Positions 44,513 through 54,000 of a DNA stretch of 64,000 bases are shown piece by piece. The stretch comes from Steroidobacteraceae bacterium (lineage in GTDB: Bacteria; Pseudomonadota; Gammaproteobacteria; Steroidobacterales; Steroidobacteraceae), in NCBI GenBank assembly GCA_019187495.1, contig JABAQN010000020.1:47883-111882 (forward strand), written 5' to 3'. The first letter of the stretch is position 1. Each line of letters begins with the position of its first letter. Made by a program: the position numbers and the translations under genes. The notes under the pieces are model-generated. The model was not told the DNA's origin. It searched no databases and was given only the letters and a program-made list of their open reading frames with translations.

Positions 44513-44767
44513 GTGAAATCCATCCCGCACAAGCGCAGCCGCGAAGTCGAAGCCTGGCTCAAGCGCGAAATCGCCGAGCAGAAGGTCCGCTATCGCAAGA
44601 TCGTGGCCGAGCAGGACGCGCTCGCACCGAAGCGCGACAAATGGGTCGCGGAATTCCTGCAGCGCATCCAGACGCGCGGCACCCACGTGCACTTCAACAT
44701 GATGCGCAAGGTGCGACCGGAGGAGATTCCGGTGAAGCCCAAGCGCAAGTTCCGCGTCGTATTCTGA
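44513..44767 (+). CDS. Small basic protein of unknown function
   Basis: An 84-residue, strongly charged protein (KSIPHKRSREVEAWLK at the start, a helical middle, and VKPKRKFRVVF at the end). GTG start with GCGAG upstream. There is no membrane segment or signal peptide. It lies 30 bases before the cupin gene under a common promoter, divergent from a VOC gene. I do not recognise the family. A similar pairing of a VOC gene with an unknown small helical protein occurs at 6.7-7.9 kb, but the two small proteins do not look alike. Confidence 0.65.
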   Translation: MKSIPHKRSREVEAWLKREIAEQKVRYRKIVAEQDALAPKRDKWVAEFLQRIQTRGTHVHFNMMRKVRPEEIPVKPKRKFRVVF

Positions 44768-44797
44768 AATCCCGAGCAGCCAGCGCCGGAGTCATTC

Positions 44798-45751
44798 ATG
44801 CCCCGTCCCCACATCGAACCCTTCGTCGACCGCGACGTGCCGTTCCGCAAGTTCACGATGCCCGGCTTCCCGAAGGGCATGCAGTACAAGATGCTCTCGC
44901 TCGACCCGGACAACGGCGCGTGCACGATGACCGTGATGTACGAGCCGGGTTACAGGCAGCCCCCCGGCATGAGCTACAGTGAATACGAGCTCTTCGTCAT
45001 GACCGGCTCGATCACGGTCGGCGACAAGGTGCATGGCCCGGGCAGCTATTTCATGGTGCCGGCAGGCATCACGATCGGCGCGCTCTCCTCGCCGCGGGGG
45101 GCGACGGCGCTGCTGTTCTACAACTATGGCGAGCCCTCGTTCGTCGAGTCCGACAGCGACCATCCGCGTGCGGAGCGCGCCAGGTTCGCCGCCGTCAATG
45201 CCTATGACGACATGCAGTGGACCTCGACCAATTTCTTCCCGGCCACCGCCCCGGGCTGCCTCGTCAAGGTGCTGCATTTCGACGAACGCACGCAGGCGTT
45301 CACGTTCCTCTACTGCATGACGCCGAACTTCTGGCAGGACAACATTTCCTACCACGATTGCGCGGAGGAGGCGTATCACATCTGGGGCACGTCGTGGATG
45401 ATGCAGTTCGGCGACCTGCCGACCGGCGGCTACTTCTACCGCCCGCCCTACATCAACCACGGCGCATTCGGCTGCAAGCTCGGCACGCTCGCGATCGGCC
45501 GCACCGACTCGCGCCTCTACAACCACTTCCACTTCAATCCGTGGACCAACATCGAAGAGAACCGGGAGCGCGCCGCGAGCCGCATCCAGCACTGGATGCC
45601 GGATCTCTACAAGTGGATCAACACCCACGGCCACAACCACCCGGTCGATTTCGACTTCCCGCACGGCCACGCGCATGGTGATGTGCCGCATCATCACGGG
45701 GACGGGATGGTCGAGCACAGGCACAAGGCAAAGCGGCGCCGCCGCAAATAG
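44798..45751 (+). CDS. Cupin protein with histidine-rich tail
   Basis: A 317-residue protein with an N-terminal cupin barrel (about 30-110: SYSEYELFVMTGSITVGDKVHGPGSYFMVPAG) and a second cupin-like half (HIWGTSWMMQFGDLPTGGYFYRPPYINHG). The C-terminus (about 280-312) has over ten His in HGHNHPVDFDFPHGHAHGD and HHHGDG clusters, probably metal-binding, then ends in a basic run. GGAG lies 6 bases before the ATG. It could be a metal-dependent dioxygenase or isomerase; the tail may supply nickel, zinc or iron. A strong hairpin follows the gene. Confidence 0.82.
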   Translation: MPRPHIEPFVDRDVPFRKFTMPGFPKGMQYKMLSLDPDNGACTMTVMYEPGYRQPPGMSYSEYELFVMTGSITVGDKVHGPGSYFMVPAGITIGALSSPRGATALLFYNYGEPSFVESDSDHPRAERARFAAVNAYDDMQWTSTNFFPATAPGCLVKVLHFDERTQAFTFLYCMTPNFWQDNISYHDCAEEAYHIWGTSWMMQFGDLPTGGYFYRPPYINHGAFGCKLGTLAIGRTDSRLYNHFHFNPWTNIEENRERAASRIQHWMPDLYKWINTHGHNHPVDFDFPHGHAHGDVPHHHGDGMVEHRHKAKRRRRK

Positions 45752-45786
45752 CCGGCGGCGAACAGCGGGAGGCGAGGGGCGGGCTG

Positions 45787-45811
45787 CCAGAGGCGCGCGC
45801 AGCGCCTCTGG
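45787..45811 (+). terminator. Terminator-like hairpin after the cupin gene
   Basis: A perfect 10-bp GC-rich stem (CCAGAGGCGC / GCGCCTCTGG) with a 5-base loop lies 35 bases past the cupin stop and is followed by TTGTC rather than a long T-run. It is the strongest stem-loop I found and separates the cupin operon from the CoA-transferase gene. Confidence 0.55.
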
Positions 45812-45847
45812 TTGTCAGCCACCCGCTGTCCGCCGTCCGCTCTCCCC

Positions 45848-45853
45848 TATAGT
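45848..45853 (+). promoter_or_regulatory. -10 element before the CoA-transferase (leaderless spacing)
   Basis: TATAGT ends 8 bases before the ATG at 45862, with no ribosome site in between. Confidence 0.45.
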
Positions 45854-45861
45854 CTTGCGCC

Positions 45862-47085
45862 ATGGGCCCCCTGCACGGCATCCGCGTCCTCGATCTCTCC
45901 CGCGTTCTCGCCGGCCCCTGGGCCACGCAGGTGCTGGCGGACCTCGGTGCGGAGGTCATCAAGATCGAGCGTCCCGACGGCGGCGACGACACGCGCCAGT
46001 GGGGGCCGCCCTATGCGCGCGATGCCGCGGGTCGCGACACGACCGAGTCGGCCTACTACCTCTCGACCAACCGCGGCAAGCGCTCCGTCGCGATCGATCT
46101 CGGCCATCCCGAGGGCGCGCGCCTCGTGCGCGCGCTCGCGCAGCGCTGCGACGTGGTCGTCGAGAACTTCAAGGTCGGCGGGCTCGCGAAGTACGGCCTC
46201 GGCTGGCCCGATCTCGCGCGCGGGAATCCGGGGCTGATCTATTGCTCGATCTCCGCGTTCGGCCAGGACGGGCCCGACGCCGCGAAACCTGGCTACGACG
46301 CGATGATCCAGGGCATGGGCGGCCTGATGAGCATCACCGGACTGCCCGACGGCGAGCCGGGCGGTGGCCCGCAGAAAGTCGGCGTCGCCGTCGTCGACCT
46401 GATGGCCGGCATGTACGCGGCGACCGCGATCGCGGCCGCGCTCTACGAGCGCCGCGCCTCCGGGAAAGGGCAGTACATCGACCTTGCGCTCCTCGATACT
46501 CAACTTGGCTGGCTCGCGAACCAGAACATGAATTTCCTCGTGAGCGGCCAGTCGCCGAAGCGGCAGGGCACGGCGCATCCGAACATCGTCCCGTACCAGG
46601 CATTCGCGACGGCCGACGGCTTCCTGATGCTCGCGATCGGCAATGACCGGCAGTTCGCGAGCTGGTGCGCTGTTGCCGGATGCACGGAACTCGCGAGCGA
46701 TCCGCGCTTCGCGACCAATGCCGCGCGCGTCGCCCATCGAGACGAACTCGTGCCGCGCGTTGTGGCAGCGCTCCAGGGACGAACCACCCGGGAATGGCTC
46801 GCGGCGCTGAATGCCGCGCAGGTGCCGTGCGGGCCGATCAACGACATCGGACAGGTGTTCGCCGAGCCGCAGGTCGTGCATCGGGGGATGCGCATCGAGT
46901 TGCCGCATCCGACAGCCGGAACGGTGCCCGCAGTCAGGAATCCGATCAACTACTCGCGCACCGCCATCGAGTACCGTGAGGCGCCGCCACTCCTCGGCCA
47001 GCACACCGATGAGGTGCTGGAAACGGAACTGGGTCTCGGTCCCGACGCACGCACCCGGCTGCGCGAGGCGGGCGCCATCCGCTGA
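45862..47085 (+). CDS. Class III CoA-transferase (CaiB/BaiF family)
   Basis: A 407-residue single-domain CoA-transferase with catalytic D179 (VAVVDLMAG) and GKGQYIDLAL, both canonical, plus the N-terminal VLAGPWATQVLADLGAEVIKIE of the family. It is the most typical of the four CoA-transferase genes here, close to the formyl-CoA/succinyl-CoA transferase pattern. It has no Shine-Dalgarno. The aminotransferase gene follows after 27 bases with its own -10. The acid substrate is unknown. Confidence 0.92.
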   Translation: MGPLHGIRVLDLSRVLAGPWATQVLADLGAEVIKIERPDGGDDTRQWGPPYARDAAGRDTTESAYYLSTNRGKRSVAIDLGHPEGARLVRALAQRCDVVVENFKVGGLAKYGLGWPDLARGNPGLIYCSISAFGQDGPDAAKPGYDAMIQGMGGLMSITGLPDGEPGGGPQKVGVAVVDLMAGMYAATAIAAALYERRASGKGQYIDLALLDTQLGWLANQNMNFLVSGQSPKRQGTAHPNIVPYQAFATADGFLMLAIGNDRQFASWCAVAGCTELASDPRFATNAARVAHRDELVPRVVAALQGRTTREWLAALNAAQVPCGPINDIGQVFAEPQVVHRGMRIELPHPTAGTVPAVRNPINYSRTAIEYREAPPLLGQHTDEVLETELGLGPDARTRLREAGAIR

Positions 47086-47100
47086 ACCCGGGGGCGGTGC

Positions 47101-47106
47101 TATGCT
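47101..47106 (+). promoter_or_regulatory. -10-like element before the aminotransferase (leaderless spacing)
   Basis: TATGCT ends 6 bases before the ATG at 47113, with no ribosome site. The following CGCCCG resembles the bases at the other leaderless candidates. Confidence 0.4.
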
Positions 47107-47112
47107 CGCCCG

Positions 47113-48381
47113 ATGATCGACACGTTCCGCCCCAGCGACAGCCTTCGAAACGTCCGCTACGAGATCCGCGGCAAGCTCGCGCGCCGCGCCCATGAAATGG
47201 AGCGCATGGGCCACGAGATCATCTCGCTCAATATCGGCAATCCGGGCCTCTTCGGGTTCCGCACGCCGGAAACGATGCGGCTCGCGATGATCGAGAACCT
47301 GCGCGAAAGCGAGGCCTACTGCCACCAGAAGGGCATTTTCCCGGCGCGCGAGGCCGTGGTGATGCAGCAGCAGGCGCGCGGCGTGCAGGGCGTCAGCGCC
47401 GATGAAGTCTTCATCGGCAACGGCGTCTCGGAGCTCATCGACCTCGTGCTGCGCGCGCTGCTGAACGACGGCGACGAAGTGCTCGTGCCGAGCCCGGACT
47501 ACCCGCTGTGGTCCGCCGCCGTCACGCTGAACCGCGGCCGCGCCGTGCACTATCCCTGCGAGCCGCGCAATGACTTCATTCCCGATCCTGACGCGGTCGA
47601 AGCGCTGGTCACGCCGCGCACCCGCGCGATCGTGATCATCAACCCGAACAATCCCACCGGCGCCGTGTATCCGCGCGCCGTGCTCGAGCGCCTGGCGCGC
47701 ATCGCCGAGAAGCGCGGTCTCGTCGTGTTCGCAGACGAGATCTACGACCAGATCCTCTACGATGATGCGGAATTCGTGCCGATGGCGACGCTCGTGCACG
47801 ACACGCTCTGCGCCACGCTCTCGGGGCTGTCGAAGGTGTACCGCGCCTGCGGGTATCGCGTCGGCTGGGCCGTGTTCTCCGGCCGCCTGCGCGCCGCGAC
47901 GGATTACCTCAACGCGCTGGAACTGCTGTCGTCACTGCGCCTGTGCAGCAATGTGCCGGCCCAGTGGGCCGTGCAGACGGCGCTCGGCGGCTATCAAAGC
48001 ATCCGCGAGCTCACGGCTCCAGGCGGGCGGCTCCACGAGTCGCGCGCCGCGATCGCCGCCGCGGCCGACGCGAGCGCTTACCTGCGCCTGCGTGTGCCGC
48101 GCGGCGCGCTCTACGCATTCATGGGCATCGACACGACGGCGCTGCCGGGCTTCGACGACCAGGCCTTCGCGCTCGACCTCCTCGAACAGAAGCATGTGCT
48201 CGTGGCGCCGGGTGTGAGCTTCAACGTGCCGTATCGCAACCACTTCCGGGTGACAAACCTGCCGGATGCCGCAACGCTGAAGACAGTCTTCCAGCGCATG
48301 GACGAGTTGCTCGCGGCGTATGCAAGTGGTGCGCGCGAGCTGCCCGGAAAGGTCGTCGAGGCGGCGACCAGGTTCAAGTGA
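47113..48381 (+). CDS. PLP-dependent aminotransferase, AlaA-like
   Basis: A 422-residue class I aminotransferase. PLP Schiff-base K241 lies in LSGLSKVYRACGYRVGW, with NPNNPTGAVY and FADEIYDQILY for PLP ring contacts. The N-terminal GNPGLFGFRTPETM and the Y-C-xQ-KGIFPAREA segment match glutamate-pyruvate transaminases of the AlaA/YfbQ branch. It probably exchanges amino groups between glutamate and pyruvate in the cytoplasm. Likely leaderless. Confidence 0.9.
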   Translation: MIDTFRPSDSLRNVRYEIRGKLARRAHEMERMGHEIISLNIGNPGLFGFRTPETMRLAMIENLRESEAYCHQKGIFPAREAVVMQQQARGVQGVSADEVFIGNGVSELIDLVLRALLNDGDEVLVPSPDYPLWSAAVTLNRGRAVHYPCEPRNDFIPDPDAVEALVTPRTRAIVIINPNNPTGAVYPRAVLERLARIAEKRGLVVFADEIYDQILYDDAEFVPMATLVHDTLCATLSGLSKVYRACGYRVGWAVFSGRLRAATDYLNALELLSSLRLCSNVPAQWAVQTALGGYQSIRELTAPGGRLHESRAAIAAAADASAYLRLRVPRGALYAFMGIDTTALPGFDDQAFALDLLEQKHVLVAPGVSFNVPYRNHFRVTNLPDAATLKTVFQRMDELLAAYASGARELPGKVVEAATRFK

Positions 48382-48386
48382 TTTCT

Positions 48387-48402
48387 GGATAATATCCATA
48401 AC
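48387..48402 (+). promoter_or_regulatory. Promoter region of the AddB-like gene
   Basis: GGATA-A-TATCC is a perfect 5-bp inverted repeat containing GATAAT (48388-48393). A second hexamer, CATAAC (48397-48402), ends 8 bases before the TTG start. Either could be a -10; no ribosome site is present. Confidence 0.35.
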
Positions 48403-48410
48403 GATCTGAA

Positions 48411-51053
48411 TTGATTACCCTTACAGGGGCGATTGCGACAGCGCTGGAGCGCGGCGACACGGTCATCGTGCCGTCGCGCCAGCGTGCGCATGCGGCGCGC
48501 ATCGCCTATGCGCACGCCGTGATGGCGCGCGGACGCACGGCCTGGCCGACACCCGATGTCCTGTCGCTCGATGCCTGGATCCTTCGCGAGGTGGAGCGAG
48601 CCGGCGCAAGCGATGATCTGCCGCGCAGCCTCTCGGGCGCGGAGGAATGGTGGCTGTGGCGCGAAGCCACGCGCGATGCGACGCGCGACGCAGCGCTCGC
48701 GGCCACATCCGCGCTGGCCGACGCCTTGCGCCGCGCCGATCGCCTCATTGAGGACTACCGGATCGACCTGCCGCGCTGGCTCGCAGTCGGCGGAAGCGAA
48801 GCGCAGTTGCTGGACGAGGTCCGGCGCAACGTACGGCAGATGTGCCGTTCGCGTGCGGTCGACACCGCGCCGCGCCTGCTGCGCGAGCGCGTTGCGCCCC
48901 GGCGCGACACCACCGTCCATTTCGTCGGCTTTCGCGCGGCCGATGCGCCACGAGCGCTCGCCCTCCACGAATCGCGCATGGCATCGGGCGCAGCGGGCGA
49001 GTGGTGGGAGAGCGCGGCGCCCCGCTGCGCGCCGCTCGTCGAGCACGCCGACGACGACGGGGACGAAATCGGGCGGCTGGCGGCCTGGTGCCTCGAGCGC
49101 TGCGCGGGGCGCACCGACGCGCGCCTGCTGGTCGTCGCCGCGGGCGGCATCCAATCGCGCGAGGCGATGGCCGCGCGCCTGCGCGCAGCGCTCGCGCCCC
49201 GCTCGAGCATCGAAGGCGCGGTCGATGTCGATCTCGTCGCCATCGAGGGAGGCGCACCGCTCACGCGCCATCCGCTCGTGCAGCACGAAGTGGCGACGCT
49301 CACGTGGCTGATCGACGGCCTCGAATTCGAGGAGTTTTCCGCGTGGCTGCGCAGTCCCTATGGCCAGCCCGGCAGGCAGGCGGGTGCCCGGCTCGATCTC
49401 TGGTGGCGACGGATGGGGCCGCTCGCCGCCGACGCCCGCGCCAGCCTCGCGTTGTTCACGCGCGCCGCCGCGCAGGGTCTCGAAGCCGCCGCGATACTCG
49501 AGAACCGGTCCCGCGCGGCGCTCGAAGCGCTCGGCAGCGGCTCGGCGGGCGCGCGCATCTGGGCGGAACGCTTCAGCGCGGCGCTCGCCGCGCTGCGGCC
49601 TGCCGACAGCGCCCTCTCGAGTATCGAGCAGCAGGCGTGGCTGCGCTTCGTGCAACTCCTCGACGAGTTCGGCGCCCTCGCGCGCATCGCAGGAGTGCTC
49701 GATGCGCGGCGCGCGCTGCAGACGCTGCGCGATCTCGCGGCCCGCACGACCTGGCAGGCTTCGACCGGCGATGCGCTCGTGACGATCGCGCCGACCCACG
49801 AGGATCCGGTCGCGCAGTACGACGGCATCTGGGTGGCGGGTCTCACCGCCGACACCTGGCCCGCGCCGCCGCTCACCGATGCGTTCATCCCGTTGCCCGC
49901 GCTGCTCGAAGCGGGGGTTTGCGCCGCGACCGCCGGCGGCCGGCTCGCCACGGCCGCCGCGAACCTCGACAGCTGGCGCGCCTCGGGCGCGGAACTCGTA
50001 TTGAGCACGGCCACCGCATCCGGCGACATGAAACTCGCTCCGAGTCCGCTGCTCGCACCGTGGCCGCGTCGCGAGGCATCGTCGGTCGCGGGTCGCTGGC
50101 TGCCGTATCGAGCGGGACGCGCAATCCGGCTCGAGCGGATCGACGATTTCGCGGGCTCGGCGTGGCCGGTGGCGAACCCGCTGCCGGGCGGCAGCCGCAG
50201 CCTCGAACTGCAGGCGCTCTGTCCGTTTCGCGCCTACGCCGAGCAGCAACTCGATGCTGCGCCGCTCGAGGCACCCGCGCCCGGCGTCGCGCCCGATGAG
50301 CGCGGCCGCTGGCTGCACCGCGCACTCGAACGCTTCTGGCGCGAAACCACCGACTCGGCGCGGCTCGCCGCGCTGTCGCCGGCAAAGGTCGCGGATCGTG
50401 CCGCGCGCGCGGTCTCGGACACCCGTCGGGAAGTCTTCGGCGCGGGGCGCAGTGAACACGACGCGTCCCGCACGCGCGAGGCAGACCGGCTCACGGGATT
50501 GATCGCCGCGCTCGCCGAGTTCGAGCGCCAGCGCACACCGTTTCACATCGCCGCGCTCGAGGCCGGGCGGCGCGCGACGATCGGCGAGGCACAGTTGCGC
50601 GTTCGCATCGATCGCATCGATACGCTCGAGACGGGCGGCTGCGCGGTCATCGACTACAAGAGCGGCAAGCTGCCGCGCCTCGACTGGTACGGCGAACGGC
50701 CGACCGCCGTGCAGCTGCTGGTGTACGGCGCGGCGATCGGTAGCGACGTGCGGGCACTCGTCAATGCCGGCGTCGCCCCGCCGAGTCCGCGCTTCAGCGG
50801 CATCGCCATCGAGAAGGATCTGCTGCCGGGCGCGCAGGGCCTGCACGCCGATTCCGCCACGTCCGCGGCGGATGCCTGGGCGCGGCAGAGGTCGACCTGG
50901 GAACGGCAGCTGCAGGCGCTCGTCGCCGAATTCCTGAGAGGTCATGCCACGGTCACCCCGGCCGAGGGCGCCTGCCGGTATTGCCATCTCGCCACGCTCT
51001 GCCGGATCGGTGAGCAGGCCTCGCTCGGTGAGGAAGCGCCGGAAGATGACTGA
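48411..51053 (+). CDS. AddB-like PD-(D/E)XK nuclease with iron-sulfur cluster
   Basis: An 880-residue repair protein. The N-terminal and middle parts are a degenerate helicase-like fold. The C-terminal RecB-type nuclease has D748 and K750 (VIDYKSGK). Four cysteines, C604 (LCPFRAY), C855, C858 and C864 (C-x2-C-x5-C), reproduce the iron-sulfur staple of AddB. With the overlapping AddA-like gene it should resect double-strand DNA ends, in place of RecBCD. The TTG start follows promoter-like hexamers and gives a family-like N-terminus (GDTVIVPSRQRAHAAR). Confidence 0.87.
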   Translation: MITLTGAIATALERGDTVIVPSRQRAHAARIAYAHAVMARGRTAWPTPDVLSLDAWILREVERAGASDDLPRSLSGAEEWWLWREATRDATRDAALAATSALADALRRADRLIEDYRIDLPRWLAVGGSEAQLLDEVRRNVRQMCRSRAVDTAPRLLRERVAPRRDTTVHFVGFRAADAPRALALHESRMASGAAGEWWESAAPRCAPLVEHADDDGDEIGRLAAWCLERCAGRTDARLLVVAAGGIQSREAMAARLRAALAPRSSIEGAVDVDLVAIEGGAPLTRHPLVQHEVATLTWLIDGLEFEEFSAWLRSPYGQPGRQAGARLDLWWRRMGPLAADARASLALFTRAAAQGLEAAAILENRSRAALEALGSGSAGARIWAERFSAALAALRPADSALSSIEQQAWLRFVQLLDEFGALARIAGVLDARRALQTLRDLAARTTWQASTGDALVTIAPTHEDPVAQYDGIWVAGLTADTWPAPPLTDAFIPLPALLEAGVCAATAGGRLATAAANLDSWRASGAELVLSTATASGDMKLAPSPLLAPWPRREASSVAGRWLPYRAGRAIRLERIDDFAGSAWPVANPLPGGSRSLELQALCPFRAYAEQQLDAAPLEAPAPGVAPDERGRWLHRALERFWRETTDSARLAALSPAKVADRAARAVSDTRREVFGAGRSEHDASRTREADRLTGLIAALAEFERQRTPFHIAALEAGRRATIGEAQLRVRIDRIDTLETGGCAVIDYKSGKLPRLDWYGERPTAVQLLVYGAAIGSDVRALVNAGVAPPSPRFSGIAIEKDLLPGAQGLHADSATSAADAWARQRSTWERQLQALVAEFLRGHATVTPAEGACRYCHLATLCRIGEQASLGEEAPEDD

Positions 51054-54000
51054 CGCCGACACCGACACGCTCGCTCGCGAACGCGCGATCCGGATCGACG
51101 CCTCGATTCTCCTCGAAGCGCCGGCCGGCTCGGGGAAGACGACCGTACTCACGCAGCGCCTGCTCGCGCTGCTCGCCGTGGTCGACGAACCCGAGCAGGT
51201 GCTCGCCATCACCTTCACGCGCAAGGCCGCGGCGGAGATGCGCGTACGCGTGCTCGAGGCCCTCGCGGGCGACATCGATCCGAAGCACCCCGCGGCCCCG
51301 CTGATGCGTTCACTTGCGGCGCGCGTGCATGAACGGTCGCGGGAGCGCGGCTGGCACCTCGAGTCCCACGCCTCGCGCCTTCGCATCCTCACGATCGACG
51401 CATTCAATTTCTCGCTTGCGGCGCAGCGGCCGCTCGCCGCGGGTGCGGGCACCGTGCCGGCGATCGCCGATCGACCCGACGATCTGTACCTGCGCGCAGC
51501 CCGGCGGGCGCTGCAGGACGGGGAGAGCGAACCGGCCGTGCGGGCGGACCTCGATCTGCTCTTCGATCGCCTCGACAACCAGTGGCAGCGGGTCGAGCGG
51601 CTGATCGCGGACATGCTCGCGAAGCGTGCGCACTGGCTGCCACACGTGCTCGATGACAGCGCGGGCGACCTGCGCTCGCGTATCGCAGGCTCGCTCGCGC
51701 GGATCGTCGCCGACCAGCTCGCACGAAATGTCGCCACGCTCCCTGCCGCGCTGCTCGCCGACGCGGCGAGGCTGCCGGATGTGGGCCCCCTGACGACGGA
51801 GGTGGCGAGCCAGCAAGCGTGGCGGTCGCTCGCGGGGGCTGCACTGACGAAGGATGGCACGCTGCGCAAACGGCCCGACGCCCGGGTCGGTCCCGCCTAT
51901 CGGGATGCCGCAAACAAGGAACGGCTCCGGGAGGTGACGCGTGCACTCGCGGAACTCCCCGGTAGCGAGCAACTGCTCGCGGCCACGCGCGCGCTGCCGG
52001 CGGCCGATCTGTCACATGAAGACGCCTCGGCCATCGATGCGCTGGCGCGTGTCCTCACCTGGGCGGCGCGACACCTGCACCTCGCGTTCGCGGAGGCAGG
52101 TCGCGTGGATCATGTGTATGTCGCGGGCGCGGCCCGCGCGGCGCTCTCGGAAGAGGGTGCCGCCACTGATCTCGCGATCCGCACGGGCCAGAAGCTGCGG
52201 CACATCCTCGTCGACGAATTCCAGGATACGTCGATCGCGCAGTTCGACCTTCTCGCGACACTCGTCGCGGACTGGGCACCCGGGGACGGCCGCACCCTGT
52301 TCGTGGTCGGCGACCCGATGCAGTCGATCTACCAGTTCCGCGAGGCGGAGGTCGGCCTCCTTCTGCGTGCGCGCGACTTCGGCATCGGGCCGGTGCGATT
52401 CGAGGCGCTGCGCCTGACCCGCAATTTCCGTTCGCGGCCGCCACTCGTCGATTTCAGCAACCGGCTGTTCGCGCAGATCTTTCCCGCGCACGATGACATG
52501 CGCGAGGCCGCGGTGCGCTTTTCGCCGAGCAGCGCCGCGCGGGCGGCGGGCGATGCCGCCGCGGTCTCGATGCTCGCACTCGCACGCGGCACGGCCGATG
52601 CCGAAGGTCAGGCCGTGGTCGAGCGCGTGCGCGCCCTGCGTGCTGCCGATGCGCACGGCAGCATCGCGGTGCTCGTGCTCGCACGCTCGCACGCCGCGCC
52701 CATTCGTGCGCAGCTCTCGGCCGCGGGATTCAGCGTGCGCGGAGTCGACCTCGTGCCGCTCGCCGACGTGCCGGTGGTGCGTGATCTCGCCGCGCTGCTG
52801 CGCGCCCTGTCGCATGCGGGCGACCGGACCGCGTGGCTCAGCGTGCTGCGCGCGCCTTGGTGCGGTCTTTCGCTGAAGAGCCTCGGCGCGCTGGCGCGGC
52901 GCGACGATCCGCTGCTCGTATGGGAAGCGCTGCAGGTGCCCGAGCGGCTGGCGAAGCTCGACGCGGCCGAGCGGGCGCGGCTCGAGCGCGTGTGTGCCAC
53001 GCTCGCGCCGGCCGTGGCATCGTTCGGCCGCGACGCGCCCGGCAGCATGCTCGAATCGGTGTGGTTGCGCCTCGGCGGCGCGGACTGCTGCACGAGCGAC
53101 GATCTCGAGGCCGCGCGGGAATTCCTCGCCGCCATCGATGCGGCCTTTGCGCGTGGCGAATGGCGCGGCGAGGCCTCGCTCGACTCGATTCTTTCGAACC
53201 TGTTCGCGCGCTCGGCGGGCGCAGACCCGGCCGCGATCGACATCATGACGATCCATCGCGCGAAAGGGCTCGAATTCGACCACCTGATCCTTCCCGGGCT
53301 CGCGCGGCTGCCAGGGCGCGGCGCCGAACCGCTCCTGCGCTGGCTCGATCTGCCCCGCGCGGGCGGCCAGTCGGACCTCGTGCTGTCACCGATCGTGCCG
53401 GCCGCCGATCGCGCCAGCCATCGGCTCGGCACCTGGATCAAGTCGCTCGAGCGGCAGCGTCGGTCGCAGGAGCGTTTGCGCCTGCTCTACGTCGCCGCCA
53501 CGCGGGCGAAGGTATCGCTGCACTGGATCGCGGGCGTCGACCTGCGCGACGACGGGGAGGCCAGGCTTCCGGCGGAATCATTGCTCGCGGCGTTGTGGCC
53601 CGCGCTCGGGCACGAGTTCGAGTGGCGCGACGCCGCCCCGCCGGGCCACGATGTGCGTGCGCCCATTCCAGATGCACCGCCCCTGATGCGGCTGCCGTCC
53701 TCGTGGGCCCCCGCAAGCATCGACGATGCCGTCGAGCATCACGGACTGCCCATCGCGCGGGAGACCGGCGACACGCCCGAGTTCAGCTGGGTGCGCGAAA
53801 CCGCGCGCCACATCGGCACGGTCGTGCACGGCGCGCTGGAAAAATGGGGTCGTGCGCTGCCGCCGACGCTCGCGGTGGTCGAGGCGCAGGGGCCGCGCCA
53901 CCGGGCGCTGCTCGAGCGGCTCGGCGTACCGCAGGCCGAACTCGATGCCGCCGCCGCGACCGTGCTGCACGCCCTGCGCCAGACCTGGGAAGATGCGCGC

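Noticed and set aside
45847..47799. A 650-codon minus-strand open frame
   Set aside because: It is antisense to a CoA-transferase and an aminotransferase with intact catalytic residues.
48111..51869. A 1252-codon open frame on the minus strand
   Set aside because: It is antisense to the AddB-like gene and its neighbours. The translation is Arg/Ala/Glu-rich with no family motifs, the usual antisense shadow of a GC-rich gene.
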